A stretch of 35,562 nucleotides of DNA from an uncultured Parabacteroides sp. Its GTDB lineage: Bacteria; Bacteroidota; Bacteroidia; Bacteroidales; Tannerellaceae. Within the stretch, counting starts at the first letter, position 1; each line of letters opens with the position of its first letter. A program made the translations under genes and the position numbers. Shown one piece after another: positions 24,884 to 31,921 of this stretch. The notes below the pieces were generated by a model. The model ran no database searches. It worked only from the letters and a program-made list of their open reading frames with translations, and was not told the origin of the DNA. Where the stretch lies: contig CAKUZF010000025.1 of the NCBI GenBank assembly GCA_934718155.1, forward strand, positions 1 through 35,562, read 5' to 3'.

Positions 24884-26275
24884 TCAGCGCACGCCCGTCT
24901 CGCTCCACAGCAGCGTGGTGATGTCGGGCTCGGGTTCCACCCGCAAGTCGTAGTCCCACTGGTCGAAATAGAGGTTTCCGCCGTCCCACTCCACCTCGCC
25001 GCGCTGGAAATCGACCGTCTCGCTGCGCGGATAGCGCTTCGGCGGGATGAGCGGCTGACCGAAGTCGTTGTTCACCACCAGGCGATAGGAGTCGATGCCG
25101 CCCAGGAAGAACCAGCGCTCGGCCTCGGAACTGGCGAACGAGGGGATGCCGAACGACTGGTCGACGGGCACCCAGCCTACGCCCTCGAAATAGATCTCGC
25201 CCCAGTCGTGCAGGCCGCACGCCCCGGGATGGAGCATGAAGCCGCTCTGGAAGTGGGCCGGGATGCCCACGATGCGACACAGCGTGAGGAAGAGCAGCGT
25301 GACCTGGCCGCAGTCGCCATGGCCGTTTTCCAAAACATACATCGGGATGTTGTCGATCGTCGAATACTCGCGCGCCGAGGCCCATGGGTAGTTGTCGTTG
25401 ATCCACTTGAAGATGCGCCTTGCCTTGAGCAGCGGATTGTCTACCCCGTCGGTGAGGCGGGCGGCCAGCTGGCGCAGCTCGGGGGTGAAGCGGATGTGCC
25501 GCTCGCGCTCGGCCGTGTAGGTGCGATAGAGCTGGGTGGTCGTGTCGTAGGGCTGCACCATCTCGGGGCTGAGGTCGTGCCATTCGGCTGAGGTCGTCAG
25601 TTCGAAACACTCGCTAAACACCGTGGGCTTGCCCTTCACGGCGGGCTTCTCCATGTAGAGCGTGGCGTGGAGGCTCTCGACGGGGGCCCGGTTGTAGACC
25701 TTCTCGCTGGTGCTGATCAGCCTCACGTCGTTCTGACGCCCGACGGTGGCCTGCGGATAGGGCAGCCAGCAGCGCACCATCTGCCCCTCGGGCACGGCGT
25801 CGGGGGCCACGGTCAGCGTGTAAGTCACCCTGAATTGCTTGGGCTCAACAAAGCTCCGACCGGTGCGGCAGGCCTGGGCGATCACCTCGGGCAGGTGATA
25901 CTGGTTCACCCGCTCGCTGCCGCTCAGTGTGCTGCCCCCCTCCTTGGCCCGCTTGGCCTCGCGGCAGGCCGAGTCGATGCGGAAGAGGTTGGGGGCGGCG
26001 TTGTTGAAATAGCGTTTCTCGCCGTCAATCACGGCATATTCCAGCGCCTTCTGCTCTTCCCAGCGGCGCATGTCGGCGTCGGTCGCGTCGGGCAGGTATT
26101 GGGCGATGTAGGCCTTCACCTCGGCCTCGGAGCGGCCGAAGTCGAGTGCGATGCGGTGGCGCAGGTCGGCCTCCCACGAGTAAGGCTCAGGGCGCTGGGG
26201 CGCTTGTTGGCAGGCGGCCAAGAGGGCGACCGCCGCGAGGCAGGTTGTCAACGGTTTGACGGTTGGATGTATCAT
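24884..26275 (-). CDS. Transglutaminase-like cysteine-protease-fold lipoprotein
   Basis: A 463-residue lipoprotein: signal MIHPTVKPLTTCLAAVALLAAC (lipobox LLAAC, Cys22), an N-terminal helical and beta region (about 30-270), and a transglutaminase-like domain (about 290-390). The catalytic Cys is in GHGDCGQVTLLFLTLCRIVG, the His in LHDWGEIYF and the Asp in GWVPVDQSFG. In bacteria this fold often acts as a peptidase or amidase on peptidoglycan peptides rather than as a cross-linker. It sits between the dipeptide epimerase (53-base gap) and EamA, a context that supports cell-wall peptide turnover. The start at 26275 is preferred because the lipoprotein signal begins there; the frame stays open upstream only because the DNA is GC-rich. 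Confidence 0.85.
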   Translation of the reverse strand: MIHPTVKPLTTCLAAVALLAACQQAPQRPEPYSWEADLRHRIALDFGRSEAEVKAYIAQYLPDATDADMRRWEEQKALEYAVIDGEKRYFNNAAPNLFRIDSACREAKRAKEGGSTLSGSERVNQYHLPEVIAQACRTGRSFVEPKQFRVTYTLTVAPDAVPEGQMVRCWLPYPQATVGRQNDVRLISTSEKVYNRAPVESLHATLYMEKPAVKGKPTVFSECFELTTSAEWHDLSPEMVQPYDTTTQLYRTYTAERERHIRFTPELRQLAARLTDGVDNPLLKARRIFKWINDNYPWASAREYSTIDNIPMYVLENGHGDCGQVTLLFLTLCRIVGIPAHFQSGFMLHPGACGLHDWGEIYFEGVGWVPVDQSFGIPSFASSEAERWFFLGGIDSYRLVVNNDFGQPLIPPKRYPRSETVDFQRGEVEWDGGNLYFDQWDYDLRVEPEPDITTLLWSETGVR

Positions 26276-26328
26276 GCTTCTTACGGTTTGGTTGTCAATG
26301 TTTTTTATTTCATTCTGTTGCGCGGGCT

Positions 26329-27492
26329 TCATTCGGCCAGCTCGACGCCGATGCCCGGGCGCTGGGGCAGGGTGATTTTCCCATCCACCACCCGCATGCC
26401 GTCGAAGCGGTCGTTGGCGATCAGCAGGTTGCCGTCGAGGTCGGCGAAATCGACGGCGGGCGCCAGCTGGGCGGCGGCCGAGCAAGCGCAGGAGGTCTCG
26501 GTCATGCAGCCGATCATCACCTTCATGCCGAGGGTGCGGGCCAGGTTGAGCATCTTCCAGGCCTCGCGCATGCCGGTACACTTCATGAGCTTGATGTTGA
26601 TGCCGCTGAACACGCCCTTGAGGGCGGCCACGTCGGCCAGCCGCTGCACCGACTCGTCGGCGAAAACGGGCAGGGGGCTGCGCTCGGTGAGCCACGCCAG
26701 GTCGTCGATCCGCTCCTTAGGCATAGGCTGCTCGATCATCACGATGCCCCGCTCGGCGAGCCATCCAATCATGTCGAGGGCCTGCTGGCGGTCGTTCCAT
26801 CCCTGGTTGGCGTCGACGGCGATGGGCAGCTGGCAGACGGAGCGGATGGTCTCGATCATCTCCTTGTCGTTGTCGCGCCCGAGCTTCACCTTCAGGATGT
26901 TGAAGCGCTCGGCGCATTCGCGCGTCTTTTGCCTCACCACCTCGGGGGTGTCGATGCCGATCGTGAAGGTGGTCGATGGGGCCTTGGCGGGGTCGAGCCC
27001 CCAGATGCGAAACCAGGGGGCGCCCATCAGCTTGCCCACCAGGTCGTGGAGGGCGATGTCGACGGCGGCCTTGGCGGCGGCGTCGCCCGGGCCGAGAGCG
27101 TCGACACGCGCAAGGATCTCCTCCAGCTGGAAGGGGTCGGGGCAGTCGGCCAGCAGCTGCCGCACGCGGCTGAGGAAGCGCAGGGCACTCTCGGCCGTGC
27201 CCAGCTCATGCCGCAGGTAAGGGGGCATGGAGGCCTCGCCGTAGCCCGTGAAGCCGTCGTAGCGGAGCTCGACCTGCACGTCGGGCGTGGTCGAGCGCGA
27301 GAAGGAGGCCACGGTGAACACGTGGCGCAGGCGCAGCTCGTAGGTGAAGAAGCTAAGCTCCATGCGGGGCTTGGCCCCCGCCTCGCGGTTGATGCGGAAA
27401 GGAGCCTCGGCCCGTGCCGAGGGGGGCAGCGCGGTGCCGCATGCGGCCAGCAGCGCGGCCCGCTTGATGAAATCGCGTCGGGTGGTTGTCAT
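26329..27492 (-). CDS. L-Ala-D/L-Glu (dipeptide) epimerase, exported
   Basis: Enolase-superfamily enzyme that interconverts L-Ala-D-Glu and L-Ala-L-Glu from peptidoglycan breakdown, allowing the peptide to be used as food. All active-site residues are present: the KxK pair Lys201/Lys203 (LKVKLG), metal ligands Asp227 (VDANQGW), Glu254 (MIEQP) and Asp279 (FADES), and opposite base Lys301 (NIKLMK). The N-terminus (MTTTRRDFIKRAALLAAC) has a twin-arginine motif and a lipobox-like LLAAC, so the enzyme is probably Tat-exported, unlike the cytoplasmic E. coli enzyme YcjG. It overlaps the upstream NlpC/P60 gene by ATGA (4 bases). A similar gene pair is known to me from Bacteroides. Confidence 0.92.
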   Translation of the reverse strand: MTTTRRDFIKRAALLAACGTALPPSARAEAPFRINREAGAKPRMELSFFTYELRLRHVFTVASFSRSTTPDVQVELRYDGFTGYGEASMPPYLRHELGTAESALRFLSRVRQLLADCPDPFQLEEILARVDALGPGDAAAKAAVDIALHDLVGKLMGAPWFRIWGLDPAKAPSTTFTIGIDTPEVVRQKTRECAERFNILKVKLGRDNDKEMIETIRSVCQLPIAVDANQGWNDRQQALDMIGWLAERGIVMIEQPMPKERIDDLAWLTERSPLPVFADESVQRLADVAALKGVFSGINIKLMKCTGMREAWKMLNLARTLGMKVMIGCMTETSCACSAAAQLAPAVDFADLDGNLLIANDRFDGMRVVDGKITLPQRPGIGVELAE

Positions 27493-28739
27493 AGCTGATA
27501 GAAGGGGTTTGTACGTGTTGTGGTAAGCCCGGGCTGCTTGTCGATGAAGGGCAGCACACGGGCGGCGAAGAGCAGACGGCCCAGGTTGTAGGCGTCGAAA
27601 AGAGGGTCGGCAGGGTCGAAGCTGCTGATGTGCACATCGCCCTGCGAATGAATGAAGCGTTTGTCGCCCAAATAGATCGCCACATGCACCACCCGTTCGG
27701 GTCGCTCGGCCGTAGCCGTTCGTCCGAAGAAGATCAGGTCGCCGGGGCGCAGGTTGCCGAAGTCGGGATCGATGTCGAGGCGCTGGCCCGTGTAGGCCTG
27801 CTGCGAAGCGTCGCGGGGAATCAGGATGTCGTGCTCGAACAGCACCTCGCGCACGAAGCCGCTGCAGTCTACGCCCTTCGACGAAGTGCCTGCCCAGAGG
27901 TAGGGCACGCCCATCAGCCGCTTGGCCGTCTGAAGGATGCTCCGCTCGTCTTGCCTGAGCGCCTCGCGCCAGGCGCGTTCGGGCCGTGCCGCCGCCCGGC
28001 GCAGGTAGCCCTCGCGCCCGTCGGGATAGGCCACGCGATAGAAGCCTCCGCGCTGGCCCAGCAGCCTGAGGCGGTTGCCCGCCACGCAGTCCGACACGGG
28101 TTGCGACCGCTCATCGGCCTGGCTGTACACCGTGCCGTAGGGGGCTACGACCACGAGCTTCTCGGCCTGGTTCCAGGCGGTCAGCTCGGCGGCCGTCACG
28201 GGGTGGATGCCCACGTGGTGCACCCATCCGATGTAGCTGTCGGGAGTCTGCACACGAAACCAGCCCTCGTCTTGCAGCAGCCTGACGGGCATCCCCATCA
28301 GGGCCTGCGAGGCCATCTCCGACGAGAAGTCGGCCGCCGTGCGAAGGTTGCACACCGAGACGTTGACGATGCCGTAGCAGCACCCCTCGGCCATGCGCTC
28401 GTCGGGCAGGAGGCTGAGGGCGTCCATCACCTCGTAGCCTCGCTCACGCAGCCCGTCGAGCAGAGCCCGCTTGGCTGGTGCCGAGGTGGTTACGCCGCGC
28501 AGCATGACCTTGCGGCCAGCCGTGGTGAAATCCACCTGAAACAGCTCCACCCGCTGGTCGGGGGCGTAGAGCCGCCTGAGGCTGTCGGCAAGTTGGCTGA
28601 TGGCGGCGGGCGGCACCTCGCCTTGGGCGGCTGCGCCGAGGGCTGGCAGGAAGGCCCATAGCAGGCCGATGAGTGCCCATAGCGGCAGCCTTCCTCGGGC
28701 GGCCGCGCTCCTGTGTCTGGCAGTTGGTTTCATGATCAT
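27489..28739 (-). CDS. NlpC/P60-family peptidoglycan peptidase with SH3-like domains
   Basis: Exported cysteine peptidase of the gamma-D-glutamyl-diamino-acid (dipeptidyl-peptidase VI-like) type; it should release L-Ala-D-Glu from murein peptides. The 416-residue protein has a signal peptide (about 18-39), two bacterial SH3-like segments (about 120-180, 195-250) and a C-terminal NlpC/P60 domain (about 263-400) with Cys292 (GVDCSGFV), His352 (VVHVAIYLG) and third polar residue His364 (FIHSQG). It is the first gene of the operon, translationally coupled to the epimerase: the enzyme's expected product is the epimerase's substrate. The start may be 28739 or the ATG two codons later at 28733. Confidence 0.92.
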   Translation of the reverse strand: MIMKPTARHRSAAARGRLPLWALIGLLWAFLPALGAAAQGEVPPAAISQLADSLRRLYAPDQRVELFQVDFTTAGRKVMLRGVTTSAPAKRALLDGLRERGYEVMDALSLLPDERMAEGCCYGIVNVSVCNLRTAADFSSEMASQALMGMPVRLLQDEGWFRVQTPDSYIGWVHHVGIHPVTAAELTAWNQAEKLVVVAPYGTVYSQADERSQPVSDCVAGNRLRLLGQRGGFYRVAYPDGREGYLRRAAARPERAWREALRQDERSILQTAKRLMGVPYLWAGTSSKGVDCSGFVREVLFEHDILIPRDASQQAYTGQRLDIDPDFGNLRPGDLIFFGRTATAERPERVVHVAIYLGDKRFIHSQGDVHISSFDPADPLFDAYNLGRLLFAARVLPFIDKQPGLTTTRTNPFYQL

Positions 28740-28765
28740 CGCTTGATTTTTGTGTTAACCGTAGG

Positions 28766-28796
28766 CAAACTTACGACTTTTTTCGGAGATACAAAA
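28766..28796 (-). promoter_or_regulatory. Promoter of the NlpC/P60-epimerase operon
   Basis: On the minus strand TTTTG ends at 28792, an 18-base spacer follows and then TAAGTTTG at 28773-28766, a perfect -7 box. The -33 element touches the palindrome at 28797-28824. Confidence 0.65.
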
Positions 28797-28824
28797 GTTT
28801 TGCGCCATGCGGATGGCGCAAAAC
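28797..28824. promoter_or_regulatory. 12-bp perfect inverted repeat between divergent promoters (candidate operator)
   Basis: GTTTTGCGCCAT at 28797-28808 and ATGGCGCAAAAC at 28813-28824 are perfect inverted copies around a 4-base centre. The site abuts the -33 element of the NlpC/P60 promoter and lies 43 bases before the -33 element of the MFS promoter, a typical place for a dimeric regulator controlling both directions. No regulator gene is adjacent. Confidence 0.55.
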
Positions 28825-28866
28825 GCCGAACGCTCAACCCGCAACAGGCAGCTCCAGGCGATTTGG

Positions 28867-28898
28867 TTTGGCCGAAAGGCATTCGTTTCGTAATTTTG
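28867..28898 (+). promoter_or_regulatory. Promoter of the MFS transporter gene
   Basis: TTTG at 28867-28870, a 20-base spacer and TAATTTTG at 28891-28898, a full consensus match. The leader (about 75 bases) contains a GC-rich hairpin at 28917-28941: TTGCG/CGCAA enclosing the palindrome CCGCCCGGGCGG. Confidence 0.75.
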
Positions 28899-28978
28899 CG
28901 GTTCCGTTTTGCGCCTTTGCGCCGCCCGGGCGGGTCCGCAAGGCCGTTCGTTGTAACGATTAAAATAAGGAAGAAAGA

Positions 28979-30157
28979 ATGAAACAACTCAAAGAAAATG
29001 AAGGCATTGGGCGTGGCCTACTGCTTTCGATGGCGGTCATTGCGGGATTGACCGTGGCCAACTGCTACTACAGCCAGCCCCTTTTGGAGATGATACGCCA
29101 CGACTTGGGCGTGAGCCAGCATGCGGCGAATCTCATCACCGTTGTCACGCAAATAGGCTATGCGCTTGGCTTGTGTTTCCTCATCCCCATGGGCGACCTC
29201 TACTCGCGTAGGCGCATAATTGTCGTAAACATGACGGTGGCCGGGGCCATGGCCGTTGTCATCGCCACGGCCCACGACGTGTGGGTTGTTTGGGGAGCCT
29301 CCCTCCTGCTGGGCGCCTGCTCGGTGATTCCGCAGTTTTTCATACCCATAGCCGGGCAATACTCGGAGCAGGAGAACAAGAGCAGGAATATGGGCATCGT
29401 CTTGTCGGGGCTGCTGACGGGCATTCTCGCCTCGAGGGTGCTGAGCGGATATGTCGGCGAATGGCTGGGCTGGCGCGAGATGTTTTTCATAGCGGCGCTT
29501 GTGATGGTTGGCTGCATGGCCCTAACGATCAAGATTATGCCCCAGATAAAAAGCAACTACGAAGGCTCGTATAGGGGATTGATGGCCAGTGTTTTCAGCA
29601 TCGTCAGGAACAATGGGCGCATACGCCTTTACGCCGTGCGCGCCGCCTTCGGCTTTGGCAGCATGATGGCCATCTGGTCGTGTCTGGCCTTCCGGCTGGC
29701 AGAGGCCCCGTTTTTCTCGGGCAGCGAGATGGTTGGGACGCTGGGAATGTGCGGCATAGCCGGGGCCGTGGCCGCAAGCGGACTGGGCAAGCTCGTGAAC
29801 CGATGGGGCATCCGGAGGATGAGCCTCTGCGGAGCCTGCCTGCAGCTCGCGGCGTGGGCCGTGGCCCTTCTGTTTGGCGACGCTTTCATGGGGCTTGCCG
29901 CGGCCATCATCCTGGTGGATATAGGCCTGCAATGCCAGCAGCTGAGCAATCAAAGCGGCTGCATCCAGGAGATGCCCCAAGCCTCCAACAGGGCCAACAC
30001 CATCTTTATGACGACCTATTTCGTTGGCGGCTCCTTCGGCACCTACTGCGCGGGATTAGCCTGGGAGCACGAGGGATGGATGGGCGTGGCGGCCGTAGGG
30101 GCAACGCTGGCCGCGATCTCGCTCGGCATCACCTGCCTTAACAGGAAGGGGATTTAG
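28979..30157 (+). CDS. Major facilitator superfamily transporter
   Basis: A 392-residue inner-membrane permease with about twelve predicted helices. The first half carries the typical opening GLTVANCYYSQPLLEMIRHDLGVS, and the loop between helices 2 and 3 reads MGDLYSRRRII, a form of the MFS GxxxDRxGRR motif. A central charged loop (about 190-215) separates the halves. The type (NxYYxQPLL at the start) is that of putative sugar or drug efflux permeases related to YgaY-like proteins; the substrate cannot be assigned. It is transcribed alone from its own promoter, divergently from the NlpC/P60 operon. Confidence 0.88.
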   Translation: MKQLKENEGIGRGLLLSMAVIAGLTVANCYYSQPLLEMIRHDLGVSQHAANLITVVTQIGYALGLCFLIPMGDLYSRRRIIVVNMTVAGAMAVVIATAHDVWVVWGASLLLGACSVIPQFFIPIAGQYSEQENKSRNMGIVLSGLLTGILASRVLSGYVGEWLGWREMFFIAALVMVGCMALTIKIMPQIKSNYEGSYRGLMASVFSIVRNNGRIRLYAVRAAFGFGSMMAIWSCLAFRLAEAPFFSGSEMVGTLGMCGIAGAVAASGLGKLVNRWGIRRMSLCGACLQLAAWAVALLFGDAFMGLAAAIILVDIGLQCQQLSNQSGCIQEMPQASNRANTIFMTTYFVGGSFGTYCAGLAWEHEGWMGVAAVGATLAAISLGITCLNRKGI

Positions 30158-30255
30158 CGCACCCCAGCTATTCGGATTTTATTTTTTTATTCATTTTACA
30201 CTAACCTTATTGTAAAAAATAATCAGCTTCTGAGGCCGCCAAGCTATCAGATATG

Positions 30256-30314
30256 TATTTTATTATTTATTCCAATGCGTATATATATAATACGCATGAA
30301 TAAATAATAAAATA
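30256..30314. repeat. 59-bp AT-rich inverted repeat / hairpin
   Basis: Arms 30256-30272 and 30298-30314 are perfect 17-bp inverted copies; inside them ATGCGTAT (30275-30282) pairs with ATACGCAT (30290-30297) after a two-base bulge, leaving a 7-base loop. The total is 25 bp of stem. It lies about 100 bases after the MFS stop. It could be a bidirectional terminator, though there is no separate T run, or a protein-binding or recombination site. Confidence 0.75.
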
Positions 30315-30362
30315 GATATGCTCGCGTTTTTCGAGATACAAATAAGGTTTGTGTAAATATTT

Positions 30363-30612
30363 CGATGTCCGTTTCTCCAAAATTTACGATATCTGTTGCT
30401 CCAAGCAATTACGCTGCCCGTTGTTCCCCAAACTCAAGTCGCTCGTAGCTCTAAATCACGTCGCCCATTGCTATGATTTTCGTTGCCCGTCGTTATAAAT
30501 TTTGTTGCCCGTCGTTATATATCTCCATTGCCCATCGTTTTTTATTTTGTTGCCCGTCGTTTTTTCTCGCATTGCCCGTCGTTTTTTACGCCGATGGGCG
30601 TGAAAATTTACG
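30363..30612 (+). repeat. 22-bp-periodic repeat array B with inverted copy at the right end
   Basis: About ten units related to array A start at 30363, 30387, 30412, 30437, 30459, 30481, 30503, 30526, 30548 and 30570. The last five are best preserved (TTGCCCGTCG or TTGCCCATCG then T-rich) and 22-23 bases apart; the first four are degenerate with 22-25-base spacing. After the last copy, CGATGGGCGTGAAAATTTACG (about 30592-30612) is an inverted, shorter copy that can pair with it over 8 bp. Sequence decay rises from right to left, as in arrays that grow or are homogenised at one end. Confidence 0.85.
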
Positions 30613-30671
30613 CCTACGGCCGTCGCCATTTTCGCCCGTTTTGACTCAACTTTTATTCAGCATGTGTCTCT

Positions 30672-30940
30672 TTTGCTCTTACAGAGCGAAAGGTTGATAA
30701 TCACCCGTTTCTCAGGGTGTTGCCCTGAGCTGAGCGCTTTTGCCCCATCAGGGCGAGTTCGTCGTGTCCGCTGCGGTCCGACCCACGTTGGGAAGCCGGG
30801 GCGGAGCAGAAGCCCTCGGGTTGGAGGGGGTTAGTGCCTTTGTTTTTATAGCCATCACCCCGAGGAGCAACGCCTCCCTTCGGGGTGATGTGCGTTTAAG
30901 GCCATTCCCGTCATGAAACGGCGAGTTTCGCTTCATGAAC
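30672..30940. repeat. Palindrome-rich (REP/BIME-like) intergenic element
   Basis: A series of small GC-rich hairpins: TTTGCTCT/AGAGCGAA (30672-30690), CTCAGGG/CCCTGAG (30711-30717, 30723-30729), GCCC/GGGC (30742-30745, 30751-30754), CATCACCCCGA/TCGGGGTGATG (30853-30863, 30880-30890) and TCATGAA/TTCATGA (about 30911-30938). Such strings of hairpins around GCCCTGA/TCAGGGC resemble dispersed REP-type elements of Bacteroidota. No transposase gene is next to it and no second copy was seen in the window. Confidence 0.5.
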
Positions 30941-30983
30941 TACGAGTGGCAGCCCCTGTGAGCCATAGAAAGGCATGAATGGC

Positions 30984-31916
30984 TTACAAGAAAAAGAGGG
31001 ACACTCCGATTACGCTAATCACGGCCCCTACGACCTCCTTCAGCGATACGGGCTGGCGGAAGAGCCAATAAGCGGGCGCGATGATGAAGATCGGGGTGAG
31101 CGCCATCAGCGTGGAGGCGATTCCCGCCTCGGTGTATTGTACGGCCATCAACGAGAGGGAGACCCCGATAAATGGCCCCGTCAGAGTGGCTAACAGCATA
31201 GCGGCCATTCCTTTGCGGTCGTGCGCCACTTGGGGTAACGTATGGAATTGCCGACGAACGGCCATCACCAGCAAGAATCCGATCGCTCCCGTGATTGCCC
31301 GAATAAAGGTGGAGGCGAAAGGCAACATCATCACCTCCGTATCGGAAGCTCCGGCCGGCAACACATAGTAGTTCATACCCACCTTGCTGAGGACCAAGCC
31401 TACGCCCTGCCCTATTCCCGCTCCGATGCCGAAAAGCACGCCTTGCCAAGGCAGCTTCAGGCTCAGCTTGTGGTGTCCGCCCTTGTTGAGCACGGAGATG
31501 CCTATACCCGTCAGCGTCACTAACATGCCCAAGAGAGCCTGCAGAGAGAGCCGCTCGCCCAAAACGAACCAGCCCGCAATGGCGGCCGCCAAAGGAGCCA
31601 GCGTCATAAAGAGCTGCCCGAAGCGAGCGCCAATCCAAAGATAGGAATTGAAGAGGCAGTAATCGCCCAACACATAGCCCACAAAGCCCGAGAGCGAAAG
31701 CCAAAACCAAGCCTCGCCGCCCGCCCCATAGGGATAGGCATGGCCCGTGAAAGCCCAAAGCGTCAGCGAGAGCATCGCCAACGAGAGCACCATGCGGAAA
31801 ACGTTCAGCTGCAAGGAGCCAATCCGCTTGCTCGCCACCTCCGCACTTAAAGCGGTGACCGTCCAGGAGACAGCCACCGCCAAAGAGATTATTTCGCCAA
31901 AGAACGACACGGCCAA
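30984..31916 (-). CDS. EamA-family (drug/metabolite superfamily) transporter, second copy
   Basis: A 310-residue inner-membrane permease with about ten helices in two EamA repeats, starting MAVSFFGEIISLAVAVSWTVTAL and with the repeat-end patterns LAPLAAAIAGWFVLGERLSLQALLGMLVTLTGI and LMALTPIFIIAPAYWLFRQPVSLKEVVGAVISVIGV. It is not closely similar to the EamA protein at 23920-24828. The substrate is unknown. The ATG lies 5 bases after the GH3 glucosidase stop, so both are on one transcript, which allows a guess that it moves a sugar or sugar derivative. An imperfect 9-bp inverted repeat (about 30959-30967 with 30979-30987) overlaps its stop codon. Confidence 0.85.
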   Translation of the reverse strand: MAVSFFGEIISLAVAVSWTVTALSAEVASKRIGSLQLNVFRMVLSLAMLSLTLWAFTGHAYPYGAGGEAWFWLSLSGFVGYVLGDYCLFNSYLWIGARFGQLFMTLAPLAAAIAGWFVLGERLSLQALLGMLVTLTGIGISVLNKGGHHKLSLKLPWQGVLFGIGAGIGQGVGLVLSKVGMNYYVLPAGASDTEVMMLPFASTFIRAITGAIGFLLVMAVRRQFHTLPQVAHDRKGMAAMLLATLTGPFIGVSLSLMAVQYTEAGIASTLMALTPIFIIAPAYWLFRQPVSLKEVVGAVISVIGVSLFFL

Positions 31917-31921
31917 CCGAT

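Larger units (their letters stand above)
30158..30983. other. 826-bp gene-free region between MFS and EamA genes
   Basis: Between two convergent genes. In order it holds an AT-rich stretch with a short hairpin (TTTTACA/TGTAAAA, about 30194-30217) that could end MFS transcription, the 59-bp hairpin at 30256-30314, the repeat array B at 30363-30612 and a palindrome-rich element from about 30670 to 30940. A 62-codon minus-strand frame at 30748-30936 runs through the palindromes and is not believed to be a gene. Confidence 0.7.

Noticed and set aside
25208..27498. Long open frames on the plus strand opposite the transglutaminase and epimerase genes
   Set aside because: They are mirror frames caused by high GC and biased third positions; the minus-strand proteins have full catalytic motifs and the mirror products have none.
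30748..30936. Minus-strand 62-codon reading frame
   Set aside because: It runs straight through the hairpins of the palindromic element and has low-complexity composition and no promoter; most likely a chance frame.
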